Source of the DNA: Aminipila terrae
GTDB taxonomy: Bacteria > Bacillota > Clostridia > Peptostreptococcales > Anaerovoracaceae
Direction of reading: 5' to 3'
Assembly (NCBI RefSeq): GCF_010120715.1
Contig: NZ_CP047591.1
Span: 992,001-1,056,000, forward strand
DNA length: 64,000 bases
The notes beneath the pieces are model-generated. The model was given only the letters and a program-made list of their open reading frames with translations, was not told the DNA's origin and did not search any database. Shown here one piece after another: positions 1 through 8,929 of this stretch; the first letter of the stretch is position 1; each line of letters begins with the position of its first letter. The translations under genes and the position numbers were made by a program.

Positions 1-1273
1 CAAGTGGGAATATTTTATCCATCAAGTCTTTATCCGCATTTGTAGAATTTATCATGGGTTTACCATTGTAAACACGCAGGGCAGCTTCTAAAGCCTCTGG
101 ATTTTGCGAATCTAATAATATAGGTGCATCTACCACCGACTGAAGCAGTTTTACAACTTTGCACAGCATGGCTGTTTCATCTATCCCCGGCATTCCTGCA
201 TTTACATCTAAAATCTCTGCCCCATTTTCTACCTGTTCAACGGCACAGGCCAGAATTGTATCCATATCATCACATAAATAAGCCTGTTTGATAAACTTTC
301 TACCCATAGGATTAATAGTCTCACCTACGATGGTAACATGGTCTACGTTCACAGTGGTGGTTGGAGAACATACTCTCAAAGAAGGAACATATTGCCCAAT
401 TCTGTCCGCAGCCTTTGTTCTTAGGTTGTTAAATCTTGAAACAATCTCTCTGATATATTCCGGAGAGGTCCCACAGCATCCTCCCAGCATTGAGATTCCT
501 ATGTCATGATAGGAAAGCATCTGCTCTGCAAATTGATCCGGGTTAATATCATATCCTCCTGTTTTTAAATTCGGAAGTCCCGCATTGGGTTTCACAAAAA
601 CTGGCAGTCGTGTGTTACTGCAAAGCTCCTTTGCGATAGGGAATATTTCCACAGGCCCTAAGGAACAGTTAATGCCTATAGCATCCACCCCAAGTCCTTC
701 CAGAGTCATTGCCATGGCTTCGATTGTACATCCTGCAAAAGTTCTGTGATTACTTTCAAAGGTCATGGATACCATAACAGGCAGACTGGAATTTTCTTTT
801 GCTGCTAAAACTCCCGCTTTCACCTCGTACAAATCTGTCATTGTTTCAAAAACAATAACATCAGCTCCAGCGTCAGTTCCTGCCACAACCATTTCTTTAA
901 ATAGTTCATATGCACCTTCAAAGGACAGTGTCCCGGCAGGCTCCAGTAATTCTCCTAAAGGCCCTATATCTAAAGCCACCAGAGTATCTGAGCCTTCACA
1001 GGCTTTTTTAGCGGCTTTTATTCCTGCTGTGATTACTTCTTTCACGGTATATCCAAACCCTGCCAGTTTATGTGCATTTGCGCCAAAAGTATTAGCGTAA
1101 ATAAGATTTGCTCCACTTTCTACATACATCCCATGTACTGCTGTTATCTTTTCAGGATGGGTAATAGCAAGTATTTCCGGTCTTTCACCTAACTCTAATC
1201 CGCTGTTTTGAAGCATAGTGCCCATAGCTCCATCCAGTATTACATATTCATTTGTATTAAAAATATTTTTCAA
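1..1273 (-). CDS. metH: Cobalamin-dependent methionine synthase, N-terminal part (runs off window)
   Basis: Transfers a methyl group from methyltetrahydrofolate via cobalamin to homocysteine. About 424 codons are visible, read from the TTG at 1271-1273, which has an AAAGGA ribosome-binding site eight bases upstream; no better start is seen. The homocysteine S-methyltransferase domain fills roughly residues 5-290, with the zinc-binding GGCCGTSP motif near plus-strand 466-490. The pterin-binding domain follows, with the GETINPxGRK motif near 293-331 and NGKPMINST near 50-80. The cobalamin domain would lie beyond base 1. The gene starts 43 bp after the reactivation-domain gene, so they probably form one operon. 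The frame is continuous from 1273 to 53. Confidence 0.9.
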   Translation of the reverse strand, partial: MKNIFNTNEYVILDGAMGTMLQNSGLELGERPEILAITHPEKITAVHGMYVESGANLIYANTFGANAHKLAGFGYTVKEVITAGIKAAKKACEGSDTLVALDIGPLGELLEPAGTLSFEGAYELFKEMVVAGTDAGADVIVFETMTDLYEVKAGVLAAKENSSLPVMVSMTFESNHRTFAGCTIEAMAMTLEGLGVDAIGINCSLGPVEIFPIAKELCSNTRLPVFVKPNAGLPNLKTGGYDINPDQFAEQMLSYHDIGISMLGGCCGTSPEYIREIVSRFNNLRTKAADRIGQYVPSLRVCSPTTTVNVDHVTIVGETINPMGRKFIKQAYLCDDMDTILACAVEQVENGAEILDVNAGMPGIDETAMLCKVVKLLQSVVDAPILLDSQNPEALEAALRVYNGKPMINSTNADKDLMDKIFPL

Positions 1274-1316
1274 TGCGTTATCCTTTCATCAAATCAGATA
1301 TTAAACTTAAAACGAA

Positions 1317-2090
1317 TTATTTTTTACCACAAAATCCACCATGTTGGCGAAATGTACAAGTGTCTTTAATTTTACAAACTTTACAGGCCTCCCGGTTTTC
1401 TTCTATTGTCATTGTCTTACTCTTGTTATGATTCTTCACGGGCTTAATCCCTATTACTGCAGTAACTGATTTTCTTGGTATCAATAAGTGTTCACTGTTC
1501 TGAGTCAGTCCTATTTTCTTTTCCATTTCTAAAAGCTTGGAAAAAATATTCTGAGCCGTCAGGGGCAAATCCCCATAACCCGGACTGAACCTGGAGGTCA
1601 ATGCCTTGTTTTGTTTTTCATACTCTTGGGTCAACTGAAGGTTTATCTGATCACATAAATCCTCAATCAGAGAAGAGGCACATGCGTCTAAGGCTACTGC
1701 CCTTGCCATGTCTGTTATCTGAGTTCTTCTTATAAGCTTGTCCGTTTGCATGCCCATAGTAACCGCCATTAAAATGCACTGGTTACAACCTGCAAGATGT
1801 TCTGCTATTGCTTTTCCTTCCAGCTTATTTTTCTCATTTAGAATATAAAGTTCCTCTAATTCCTCTGTAATCCCCAGTGGAAATTCCCGATACACTGCAT
1901 GAGGATCTGCCAAAGCAAGTACCTGTTCAGAAGCTGTTTTAATCAGTTCAAGACTGTCTGCATCTGGTTTATTCTTTCCAAATCCCATACAGGCGTAAAT
2001 AAATCCTGTACTTATCTCAGTTGGTATGGTTATCTTCATCAGATTTCTATCTGCTGTACGCAGTCCTTTCTTTACTTGGATCCTGGCCAT
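1317..2090 (-). CDS. Stand-alone methionine synthase reactivation-domain protein
   Basis: 257 aa. It resembles the AdoMet-binding activation domain that forms the C-terminus of long MetH enzymes and reductively remethylates inactive cob(II)alamin; many Clostridia encode it separately. The diagnostic RFSPGYGDLPL motif lies near residue 167. The C-terminus adds a Cys-rich tail (CKVCKIKDTCTF, then a final Cys near 254) that could bind metal or an Fe-S cluster, which is inference. It sits directly upstream of metH, which supports the role. The ribosome-binding site before the ATG is weak. An extended -10 element lies about 80 bp upstream. Confidence 0.88.
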   Translation of the reverse strand: MARIQVKKGLRTADRNLMKITIPTEISTGFIYACMGFGKNKPDADSLELIKTASEQVLALADPHAVYREFPLGITEELEELYILNEKNKLEGKAIAEHLAGCNQCILMAVTMGMQTDKLIRRTQITDMARAVALDACASSLIEDLCDQINLQLTQEYEKQNKALTSRFSPGYGDLPLTAQNIFSKLLEMEKKIGLTQNSEHLLIPRKSVTAVIGIKPVKNHNKSKTMTIEENREACKVCKIKDTCTFRQHGGFCGKK

Positions 2091-2170
2091 TTACCGTACA
2101 GGCTTACAGGAAGATCAGTTTACTCGCTATATTTTAATCCCAGAACTCATCATTATAAATTATTGGATTA

Positions 2171-2179
2171 ATTATACCA
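2171..2179 (-). promoter_or_regulatory. Extended -10 promoter element of the metH operon
   Basis: On the minus strand this reads TGGTATAAT, a perfect -10 hexamer with the TGn extension. The best -35 (TTGGAA) is 20 bp away, too far for a normal spacer, so recognition would depend on the extension. It implies a leader of about 75 nt. Confidence 0.5.
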
Positions 2180-2361
2180 CAAATCATTGATTTTATTTCC
2201 AATATAGTATAACATATCAAATATGTATGTAGATACCAAAAAATATTGTTTTTTTTGTGTTTAAACCAAATTATATCAAATTTAACGATGGTTTGTACAG
2301 ATAAAATATACATCATTTGAATAAATGGTACATAGATTCATAGATAATCGGAGGTAAAAAT

Positions 2362-3651
2362 ATGAGGGAGATAGAAAAAATGTCATTTGAAACAAAATGT
2401 GTACATGGAGCATATAAAGCTGAAAGCGGTCAGCCTCAGGTACTGCCTATCGTGCAGAATACCACTTACAGATACTATGATTCCAAAGACGTTGCAGAAT
2501 TATTTGATCTTGACAGTCCCAACTTTATGTATACCCGCCTGGGAAGTCCTACTGTAAATGCCCTTGAAGAGAAAATGGCTCTTCTTGAAGGGGGTACAGC
2601 AGGAATTGCTGCTTCTTCTGGTATGGCAGCCAGCTTTATAACAATCTGTAACATTTGTCAGGCTGGAGACCATGTTATCTCAGCAACAAATATTTACGGG
2701 GGTACACATAACTTATTTGGCGTATCTTTGAAAAAACTAGGTATTGATGTAACTTTTATAGATCAGGACCTGCCTCTTGAAGAAATATTAAAATCAGCAA
2801 GACCAGAGACAAAGGCTATCTTTGGGGAGACAATTGGAAATCCCGCTTTAAGTGTTCTGGACTTTGAGAAATTTTCTAAAGCAGCTAAAACTATGGGCGT
2901 TCCTTTTATCGTAGATAACACTTTAGCCTCCCCAGCCCTTTGCAGGCCGATTGAACACGGTGCTGATATTGTTATTCAGTCCACAACAAAATATGCAGAT
3001 GGCCATGCAAGCTGTGTGGGAGGAGTTGTGGTGGAAGCCGGTACCTTTGACTGGGCAGCTTCCGGAAAATTTCCGGGAATGGTTGAACCAGATGAAAGCT
3101 ATCATGGCCTGTCTTTCTATAATAAATTTAAAGATCAGTCCTTTACTTTACGTCTTCGGGCCGTCATGCTCAGAGACTTCGGCTGTACTATGGCCCCCAT
3201 GAATGCTTATCTGACTCACCAGGGCTTGCAGACACTTCATCTCAGAATGGAACGTCACTGTGAAAATGCCCTTGCTTTGGCAGAGTTCTTAAAAAATCAT
3301 GAAATGACAGACTGGGTTATATATCCAGGACTCAAAGGAGATAAATATTATGATTTATCTCAAAAATATTTACCTGATGGTGCAGGTGGGGTTCTATGCT
3401 TTGGGGTTAAAGGTGGTAAGGCGGCAGGAGAAAAGTTTCTTTCCCACCTGAAACTTACCAGTATCGTCGTACACGTTGGAGATATCCGGACTTCAGTGCT
3501 TCATCCAGCAAGCACTACCCACAGGCAGCTTTCTGAAGAAGAGCAGATCGCAGGTGGCATCAGACCTGAACTGATTCGGGTGTCCGTAGGTCTTGAATCA
3601 ATTTCAGACATAAAAGCTGATTTTGATCAGGCATTAAAAGCAGTAAAATAA
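2362..3651 (+). CDS. metY: O-acetylhomoserine sulfhydrylase (aminocarboxypropyltransferase)
   Basis: 429 aa PLP enzyme of the Cys/Met metabolism family, converting O-acetylhomoserine plus sulfide (or methanethiol) to homocysteine (or methionine). The PLP lysine is in STTKYADGH near residue 209, and the SGMAA phosphate-binding segment is near residue 90. Length fits the MetY class (about 425-430) rather than shorter MetB/MetC enzymes. The ATG at 2362 has a GGAGG eight bases upstream. It is followed after 12 bp by metA, which makes its substrate, so the two should be co-transcribed. No SAM riboswitch is visible in the 270-bp leader. Confidence 0.93.
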   Translation: MREIEKMSFETKCVHGAYKAESGQPQVLPIVQNTTYRYYDSKDVAELFDLDSPNFMYTRLGSPTVNALEEKMALLEGGTAGIAASSGMAASFITICNICQAGDHVISATNIYGGTHNLFGVSLKKLGIDVTFIDQDLPLEEILKSARPETKAIFGETIGNPALSVLDFEKFSKAAKTMGVPFIVDNTLASPALCRPIEHGADIVIQSTTKYADGHASCVGGVVVEAGTFDWAASGKFPGMVEPDESYHGLSFYNKFKDQSFTLRLRAVMLRDFGCTMAPMNAYLTHQGLQTLHLRMERHCENALALAEFLKNHEMTDWVIYPGLKGDKYYDLSQKYLPDGAGGVLCFGVKGGKAAGEKFLSHLKLTSIVVHVGDIRTSVLHPASTTHRQLSEEEQIAGGIRPELIRVSVGLESISDIKADFDQALKAVK

Positions 3652-3663
3652 GGGGGATATCAA

Positions 3664-4583
3664 ATGCCTTTAATAATACCAAATGAATTACCTGCCTCTG
3701 ACTCATTGCAAAAAGAGAATATCTTTATCATGCATAAAGGCAGGGCTGTCACTCAGGACATCAGACCACTAAAAATATTAATTGTAAATCTGATGCCTAC
3801 AAAAATTGCTACGGAGACTCAACTTGCCAGAGTGCTGGCTAACTCTCCCCTGCAGGTGGAACTGACTCTGGTATGCATGGATTCACATGAATCAAAGCAT
3901 ACATCCCAGGAACATATGACTTCATTCTATCAGACTCTTGATGAAATCAAAGACCAGCGGTTTGATGGTATGATTATAACAGGAGCACCAGTTGAAACAC
4001 TTCCTTATGAAGAGGTTGATTATTGGAAAGAGCTCTGTGAAATTTTCGAGTTTTCAAAGACAAATGTATACAGCAGCATGCATATCTGCTGGGGCGCTCA
4101 GGCAGCTCTTTATTACCATTTTGGTATCCCAAAACACCTGACTGATGGGAAAGTCTTTGGCGTATTTGAGCATAAGGTTACAAGGCCTTATACCCCATTA
4201 GTAAGGGGATTCGATGAAGTCTTTTATGCTCCTCACTCAAGGCATACCATGATAAAAAAGAGGATGTGCTGAAGCATCCGCAGGTCCGCATTCTGGCTGA
4301 GTCTGAAGAAGCTGGTGTCCACATCCTGGCCACAGACAATGGACGTCAGATTTTCATTTTAGGGCATCAGGAATACGATAAAGATACCTTAGCAACTGAA
4401 TATTTCAGGGATGTAAAAAAAGGGCTTGATATCAACATTCCCTGTAACTATTTTAAAAATGATAACCCGGAAGAAGACGTCCTTTTCAGATGGCGGGGCC
4501 ATGCAAGCCTGCTTTTCTCAAACTGGCTGAACTACTATGTATATCAGGAAACTCCTTATGATTTGTCCACATTAGAACTTTGA
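3664..4583 (+). pseudogene. metA: Homoserine O-acetyltransferase, split by a -1 frameshift
   Basis: Activates homoserine with acetyl-CoA. As read, the frame ends at a TGA at 4270-4272 after 202 codons and resumes in the -1 frame to 4583. Joining at the A-run 4254-4259 gives 306 aa. Numbering then falls where the family expects: Cys142 in HICWGAQA, His235 and Glu237 in GHQEYD, and Glu111 in GAPVE, the residue linked to acetyl- rather than succinyl-CoA use. The break coincides with heptamer A AAA AAG (4254-4260), in phase for -1 slippage, and a 6-bp hairpin (4262-4279) follows. One missing A in the sequence, true loss, or recoding would all fit; several similar breaks in this window favour a missing base. 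Confidence 0.88.
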
Positions 4584-4601
4584 TGGATTCTGACATAAGC
4601 A

Positions 4602-4632
4602 ACAAATGAGCTGATTAAATCAGCTCATTTGT
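4602..4632. terminator. Bidirectional terminator between metA and fbp
   Basis: Near-perfect inverted repeat, arms ACAAATGAGCTGATT and its complement with almost no loop, lying 18 bp after metA and 14 bp before the end of the convergent fbp gene. AT-rich flanks on both sides suit termination in both directions. Confidence 0.85.
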
Positions 4633-4645
4633 ATATTACTTCACT

Positions 4646-6595
4646 TTATTTACTTTCTTTTATTAAGCCAGATCTGTAGGCTCTTACAAGGTTTTTCAGG
4701 TCTTCGACCTGTAGCTGTAAGTCTTCTCCTATATCTGATGTTTTAACAGTTAATCTGACCGGCATATTCTCAACGATTTTAATAGTCGGCGCATGGAATT
4801 CCTGACTGCCATCCTCTTTCATTGGACTATACGGCTTGTGTTCGGCAAGGGCCATAAATCTCGAATTAAAAATAAAAGTATATCCTGCAATACCAGTCTG
4901 TTTCTGGTATGCTTTTGATATTCCTCCATCGATTATAAACAACTTTCCTCCACCTCGGACAGGGCTTTCCCCATCCTTAATTTTAACAGGTACATGGCCG
5001 TTTAAAATATGGGAGGTATCCGGATTTAACCCGAATTCTTTTAAAATCTTTTCGCAGGTTTCCCGATTATTAACCAATTTATAATAAGGTACTGTATATT
5101 CTTTATGAGACTTTTTGTCCGCTATAAAGGAACGTTCAAACGTAGTCATCTGATCTTTTCCGAATAATGGGGATTTACTTCCCAGCCACAGATACCACAT
5201 AATGTCTCCAGATATGCCCGTTTCATCTGATGCCAGTGGATTAAAGTAAGCTTTTCGCACTTCATCATCCAGGTAATCCATAAACGCCTTACCTTTGTGG
5301 GTTGAACCGTTCAAAGTAACATCCTCAAATTCTCCCTCTTCAGTCATTGGTATGCATCCATGATAAAGAAGGTTGCCATTTACGCATTTATACATTGCTC
5401 CATGGCTGTAAAGGAATTTAATATGCTCCTGCAGTTTCTCACTTTCCAGGAATGAAGCCTCCAGGGTATTCATCAGAAGATTTTCTTCTTCTGTAAGCTT
5501 ATAAGGATCAGTAGGATCAATTGTAGGAAAATTGGTGTCTCTGAGTTCCCACTCCATATCCTTTATCCTGATGGTTCCTTTTTGGGAATCAATTTTATCT
5601 AAAATCAGTCTGTGATCCATCTTATATTCCGGATGAGACATGATTCTCTGTCCTTCAACCTTATGCTGTATAATAGCAATGGCTTTATGCATTTTAGAAG
5701 CCAGCTGTTCGTCCACTGGGTCAAAAGTGTTTCTGTCCAGCATATGAGGTGCAAAGTAAGTGCAAGGATCATCTACATAGACTTTGGCTGCAAAAACAGC
5801 TAAAGGCCTTAAATTTATACCATATCCAATTTCAAGCATGTCAAAATTGTTATAGCTGATATTCATTCTTATAACATTTGTTATACATGCCCAGTTTCCT
5901 GTTGCAGCACCCATCCAGACAATGTCATGATTTCCCCACTGGAAGTCAACATCATGAAATTTCATCAGGTATTCCATGATATAGTCCGGATGCGCTCCTC
6001 TGTCAAAAATATCTCCGATTATATGTAATCTGTCCACTGCAAGCCTGCTGATGGTATCTGACAATTCGATGATAAACTGCTCTGCCACCTGGCATTCCAC
6101 AATAGAATTAATGATTTCATTATAATAATGGGTTTTATTGGATTCATCGTCAGCATGTAAAAGTTCATCAATGATGTATGCACTGTCTTTCGGTAATCTT
6201 TTCCTTACCTTTGATCTGGTATATTTTGTAGAAACGGACTTGCACACTTCAATCAGTCTGTAAATAGTTACACGACACCATTCATTGAAATCGCTTTCTT
6301 CTCTTTGTCTTCTCTCAAGCTCTGCCTCAGCATTATAAATAAGTGATGCCAGCTTGTCTCTTTCTTTTTCCGGCAGACGTTTTTCAAAAATTTCATCAAT
6401 CTTTGACCGGATAACACCGGATGCACTTTTGACCATATGAATAAATGCTTCATGTTCTCCATGTAAGTCACTTAAAAAATATTCGGTCCCCTTAGGCAGA
6501 CTCAAGATTGCTCTTAGATTTATAATTTCTGCAGATGCTTTCTCAATATTGGGGTACTCTCTGGACAACAACTTTAAATATTTTTCTTCAAACAT
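4646..6595 (-). CDS. fbp: Fructose-1,6-bisphosphatase, class III
   Basis: 649 aa, the usual length of the Firmicutes class III enzyme, a metallophosphatase-fold hydrolase that makes fructose 6-phosphate in gluconeogenesis. The N-terminus contains YFLSDLHGEHEAF (metal-binding DLHGE) near residue 42, and later DRGAHPDYIM and QWGNHDIVWMG carry the remaining metallophosphatase motifs. HVPVKIKDGESP is near the C-terminus. The ATG at 6595 has GAAGGG upstream. A sigma-A promoter lies 40-65 bp upstream. Monocistronic, ending at the bidirectional terminator. Confidence 0.95.
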   Translation of the reverse strand: MFEEKYLKLLSREYPNIEKASAEIINLRAILSLPKGTEYFLSDLHGEHEAFIHMVKSASGVIRSKIDEIFEKRLPEKERDKLASLIYNAEAELERRQREESDFNEWCRVTIYRLIEVCKSVSTKYTRSKVRKRLPKDSAYIIDELLHADDESNKTHYYNEIINSIVECQVAEQFIIELSDTISRLAVDRLHIIGDIFDRGAHPDYIMEYLMKFHDVDFQWGNHDIVWMGAATGNWACITNVIRMNISYNNFDMLEIGYGINLRPLAVFAAKVYVDDPCTYFAPHMLDRNTFDPVDEQLASKMHKAIAIIQHKVEGQRIMSHPEYKMDHRLILDKIDSQKGTIRIKDMEWELRDTNFPTIDPTDPYKLTEEENLLMNTLEASFLESEKLQEHIKFLYSHGAMYKCVNGNLLYHGCIPMTEEGEFEDVTLNGSTHKGKAFMDYLDDEVRKAYFNPLASDETGISGDIMWYLWLGSKSPLFGKDQMTTFERSFIADKKSHKEYTVPYYKLVNNRETCEKILKEFGLNPDTSHILNGHVPVKIKDGESPVRGGGKLFIIDGGISKAYQKQTGIAGYTFIFNSRFMALAEHKPYSPMKEDGSQEFHAPTIKIVENMPVRLTVKTSDIGEDLQLQVEDLKNLVRAYRSGLIKESK

Positions 6596-6630
6596 TTCCC
6601 GTTTCCCTTCATAAAAACATAACTAATAAA

Positions 6631-6659
6631 ATAATACTAAAGCCTTTATATAAAAGCAA
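6631..6659 (-). promoter_or_regulatory. Sigma-A promoter of fbp
   Basis: Minus strand TTGCTT (6654-6659), 17-bp spacer, TATTAT (6631-6636), about 36 bp upstream of the fbp ATG. Confidence 0.6.
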
Positions 6660-6690
6660 TATAAACGTTAAAAATATAATTTCTTTCCAA

Positions 6691-8853
6691 TTAGAAATTT
6701 ATGTTCTTGGGAAAGTATAACTTAAAGTTTACATACTGTCCTGTATCTTCCATAAAAATATAGGCTGAATAGGTGGTATCTTTTTTTTCTGAATAAAGGT
6801 TTACTGCTTTTATCCTGCCTTTTTCTAAAAATGCTTTTACCATGGGTTTGGTCAGGGGCTTTTTTTTGCTTACAAAAAACCTATCCTCTTTCCAGATTGT
6901 AAACCCACACTCCATTCCGCCTTCACAATAATAATTCTTTTTTCCTTCATAAATATTTTTTCCACATCGTGGGCATTTCCCTATGATTTCTCTTCCTTTT
7001 TCGTCATAGACACAATCTTCCGTATAGCTTTTCACCATTTCACCAACAAAAGTCACAATGCCTTCTATGAATTCATCGCTGGCAAACTCCCCTTTATAAA
7101 TCTGTTCCAGCTTCTGCTCCCACTCTGCTGTGAGAACTGCACTTTTTACTTTTTCTGGAACTATGTCCACAACCTCAAAGGCTTTCTCTGTAGGAAGGAG
7201 GTTTTTCCCCTTTCGTTCCACAAATCCGGTCTTAATAATCCTCTCTATGATTCCTGCACGTGTAGCCGGTGTTCCTAATCCCGCTCCTGCTACTTCTTTC
7301 TTTAACTCTTCATCCTCAAGGGTTTTCATGGCGTTTTCCATAGCAGAAAGCAAAGTGTCCTCTGTATAAGGCTTAGGAGGCTGGGTACTCTTTTCTTTTG
7401 AAGTTACTTCTACATTTTGGATAATTTCTCCTTCTGTCAGTGCTGGGATTATTTCTTCTTCTTTTTCCTCGGTCTGCTTCTTCTTTGACTTTTTTCCTTT
7501 TCCCTTGCCATTTTCTTCTGCATCTGCTTTCTGACTGGATTTAACAAGTTCAGATAAATGAGCGGCTATTTCTTTAAAACCATTTTCAGAGATTTGTCTT
7601 CCAGTAGCCTTAAATTCTTCCCCTTCAATATTTAAAAACAGCTCTGTTTTAATATACTCATGAGGCACATAAGCAGCAGTCAGCAATTTATATATGATTA
7701 AAAGCAATATATGAAATTCATTCTTAGGCAGTTTATCTGATGCCTTCCATGCTTCTATAGTGGGAATAATGGCATGGTGGTCTGTTACTTTCTTGTCATT
7801 TATAAGACGCTCTGTGTTGACGGCATCAAGGTTATAAAGCTCTGGGGTCCTACTGTCTATATAAGGTGCCTTCAGAATGCTTTCCAGTATCCTGGTGGTG
7901 CTGTCTGCCATATCCCCTGTCAGGTATCTGCTATCCGTTCTTGGATAAGTAACCAGCTTCTTTTCATAAAGATTCTGAGTGGCATCCAGAGTCTGCTGTG
8001 CTGACAGCCCTAACATTTTGTTTGCTTCTCTTTGCAATGTTGTCAGATCGTATAATGCCGGTGGGTTTTCTTTAACTGGAGCCTGGGTCATGGATACTAC
8101 TTCAGCGGACTTTCCAGTACATTTTTCAACAATTTTATCACTTTCTTCTTTGTTTTCCACCCTTTTGGTTGCCGTAAAATTCGTACCATCATGACTACAG
8201 GCGGCAGTAAGAATAAAAAAGGGTTTTGAATCGAAATTATCTATGGTTCTCTGCCGTTCTACGATTAAATTTACAGTAGGAGTCTGCACCCGTCCGATAT
8301 TAATCTGTGCATTGGCCATGCATGCAAACAGTCTGGAGAAGTTAATTCCTACCAGCCAGTCAGCCTGCAGTCTGCATAAGGCTGCCTGATACAGCCGATC
8401 ATACTCCTTACCGTCTTTTAATTTAGCAAATCCATCTTTTATGGCTTTGGTTTCCATTGAACTGATCCATAACCGTTTAAAATTTTTATTGCATCCTGTC
8501 TGATTATATACCAGCCGGAATATTAGTTCCCCTTCTCGTCCAGCATCCGTCGCACAGACGATTTCATCTATATCATCACTCTCCATGAGGGTTTTAACCA
8601 CGTCAAATTGTGCCTGCACTCCTGCAGACACTTGATATTTCCAGGTGTTTGGTATAATAGGCAGATCCATAATGCGCCACTTCTGATATTTCTCGTCATA
8701 AGCTTCTGGCATAACGGTCTCAATCAAATGTCCCACACACCAGGACACCACATATTCATTTCCTTTAAAAAATCCATTGCCCCGTTTATCTGCACCCATC
8801 ACCTTTGCGATTTCTGCAGCAACACTGGGTTTTTCTGCTATTACTAATTTCAT
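6691..8853 (-). CDS. topB: DNA topoisomerase III
   Basis: Type IA topoisomerase of 720 aa. The TOPRIM domain starts at MKLVIAEKPSVA with the acidic motif DAGREGEL; the active-site tyrosine is in VTYPRTDSRYL near residue 310. A Lys/Glu-rich linker lies around residues 440-470. A C-terminal zinc ribbon (CPRCGKNIYEG...C...C) near residues 640-670 precedes the end. I start at the ATG at 8853 because the upstream in-frame TTG at 8889 lies inside a -35 promoter element. No Shine-Dalgarno precedes 8853, and the predicted transcription start coincides with the ATG. Confidence 0.93.
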   Translation of the reverse strand: MKLVIAEKPSVAAEIAKVMGADKRGNGFFKGNEYVVSWCVGHLIETVMPEAYDEKYQKWRIMDLPIIPNTWKYQVSAGVQAQFDVVKTLMESDDIDEIVCATDAGREGELIFRLVYNQTGCNKNFKRLWISSMETKAIKDGFAKLKDGKEYDRLYQAALCRLQADWLVGINFSRLFACMANAQINIGRVQTPTVNLIVERQRTIDNFDSKPFFILTAACSHDGTNFTATKRVENKEESDKIVEKCTGKSAEVVSMTQAPVKENPPALYDLTTLQREANKMLGLSAQQTLDATQNLYEKKLVTYPRTDSRYLTGDMADSTTRILESILKAPYIDSRTPELYNLDAVNTERLINDKKVTDHHAIIPTIEAWKASDKLPKNEFHILLLIIYKLLTAAYVPHEYIKTELFLNIEGEEFKATGRQISENGFKEIAAHLSELVKSSQKADAEENGKGKGKKSKKKQTEEKEEEIIPALTEGEIIQNVEVTSKEKSTQPPKPYTEDTLLSAMENAMKTLEDEELKKEVAGAGLGTPATRAGIIERIIKTGFVERKGKNLLPTEKAFEVVDIVPEKVKSAVLTAEWEQKLEQIYKGEFASDEFIEGIVTFVGEMVKSYTEDCVYDEKGREIIGKCPRCGKNIYEGKKNYYCEGGMECGFTIWKEDRFFVSKKKPLTKPMVKAFLEKGRIKAVNLYSEKKDTTYSAYIFMEDTGQYVNFKLYFPKNINF

Positions 8854-8860
8854 AACTTTA

Positions 8861-8889
8861 AGTATAACATAACAAGCCAAAAATGCCAA
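8861..8889 (-). promoter_or_regulatory. Promoter of topB, predicting a leaderless mRNA
   Basis: Minus strand TTGGCA (8884-8889), 17-bp spacer, TGT-TATACT (-10 at 8861-8866). The ATG at 8853 is eight bases past the -10, where transcription should begin, so little or no 5' leader is expected. Confidence 0.7.
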
Positions 8890-8890
8890 C

Positions 8891-8914
8891 AGACCGCCTC
8901 ATTATGGGCGGTCT
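8891..8914 (-). terminator. Terminator hairpin after the carboxyltransferase gene
   Basis: 8-bp GC-rich stem AGACCGCC / GGCGGTCT with an 8-nt loop, 16 bp beyond the stop of the gene at 8930 and directly before the topB -35 element. The T-tract on this strand is delayed (GTTGGCATTTTT). Confidence 0.65.
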
Positions 8915-8929
8915 GAATTTTAATTTTAT

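Noticed and set aside
2091..2361. Possible SAM riboswitch or T-box upstream of metY
   Set aside because: None of the conserved S-box stems or T-box specifier/antiterminator sequences can be found; the region is simple AT-rich DNA with promoters.
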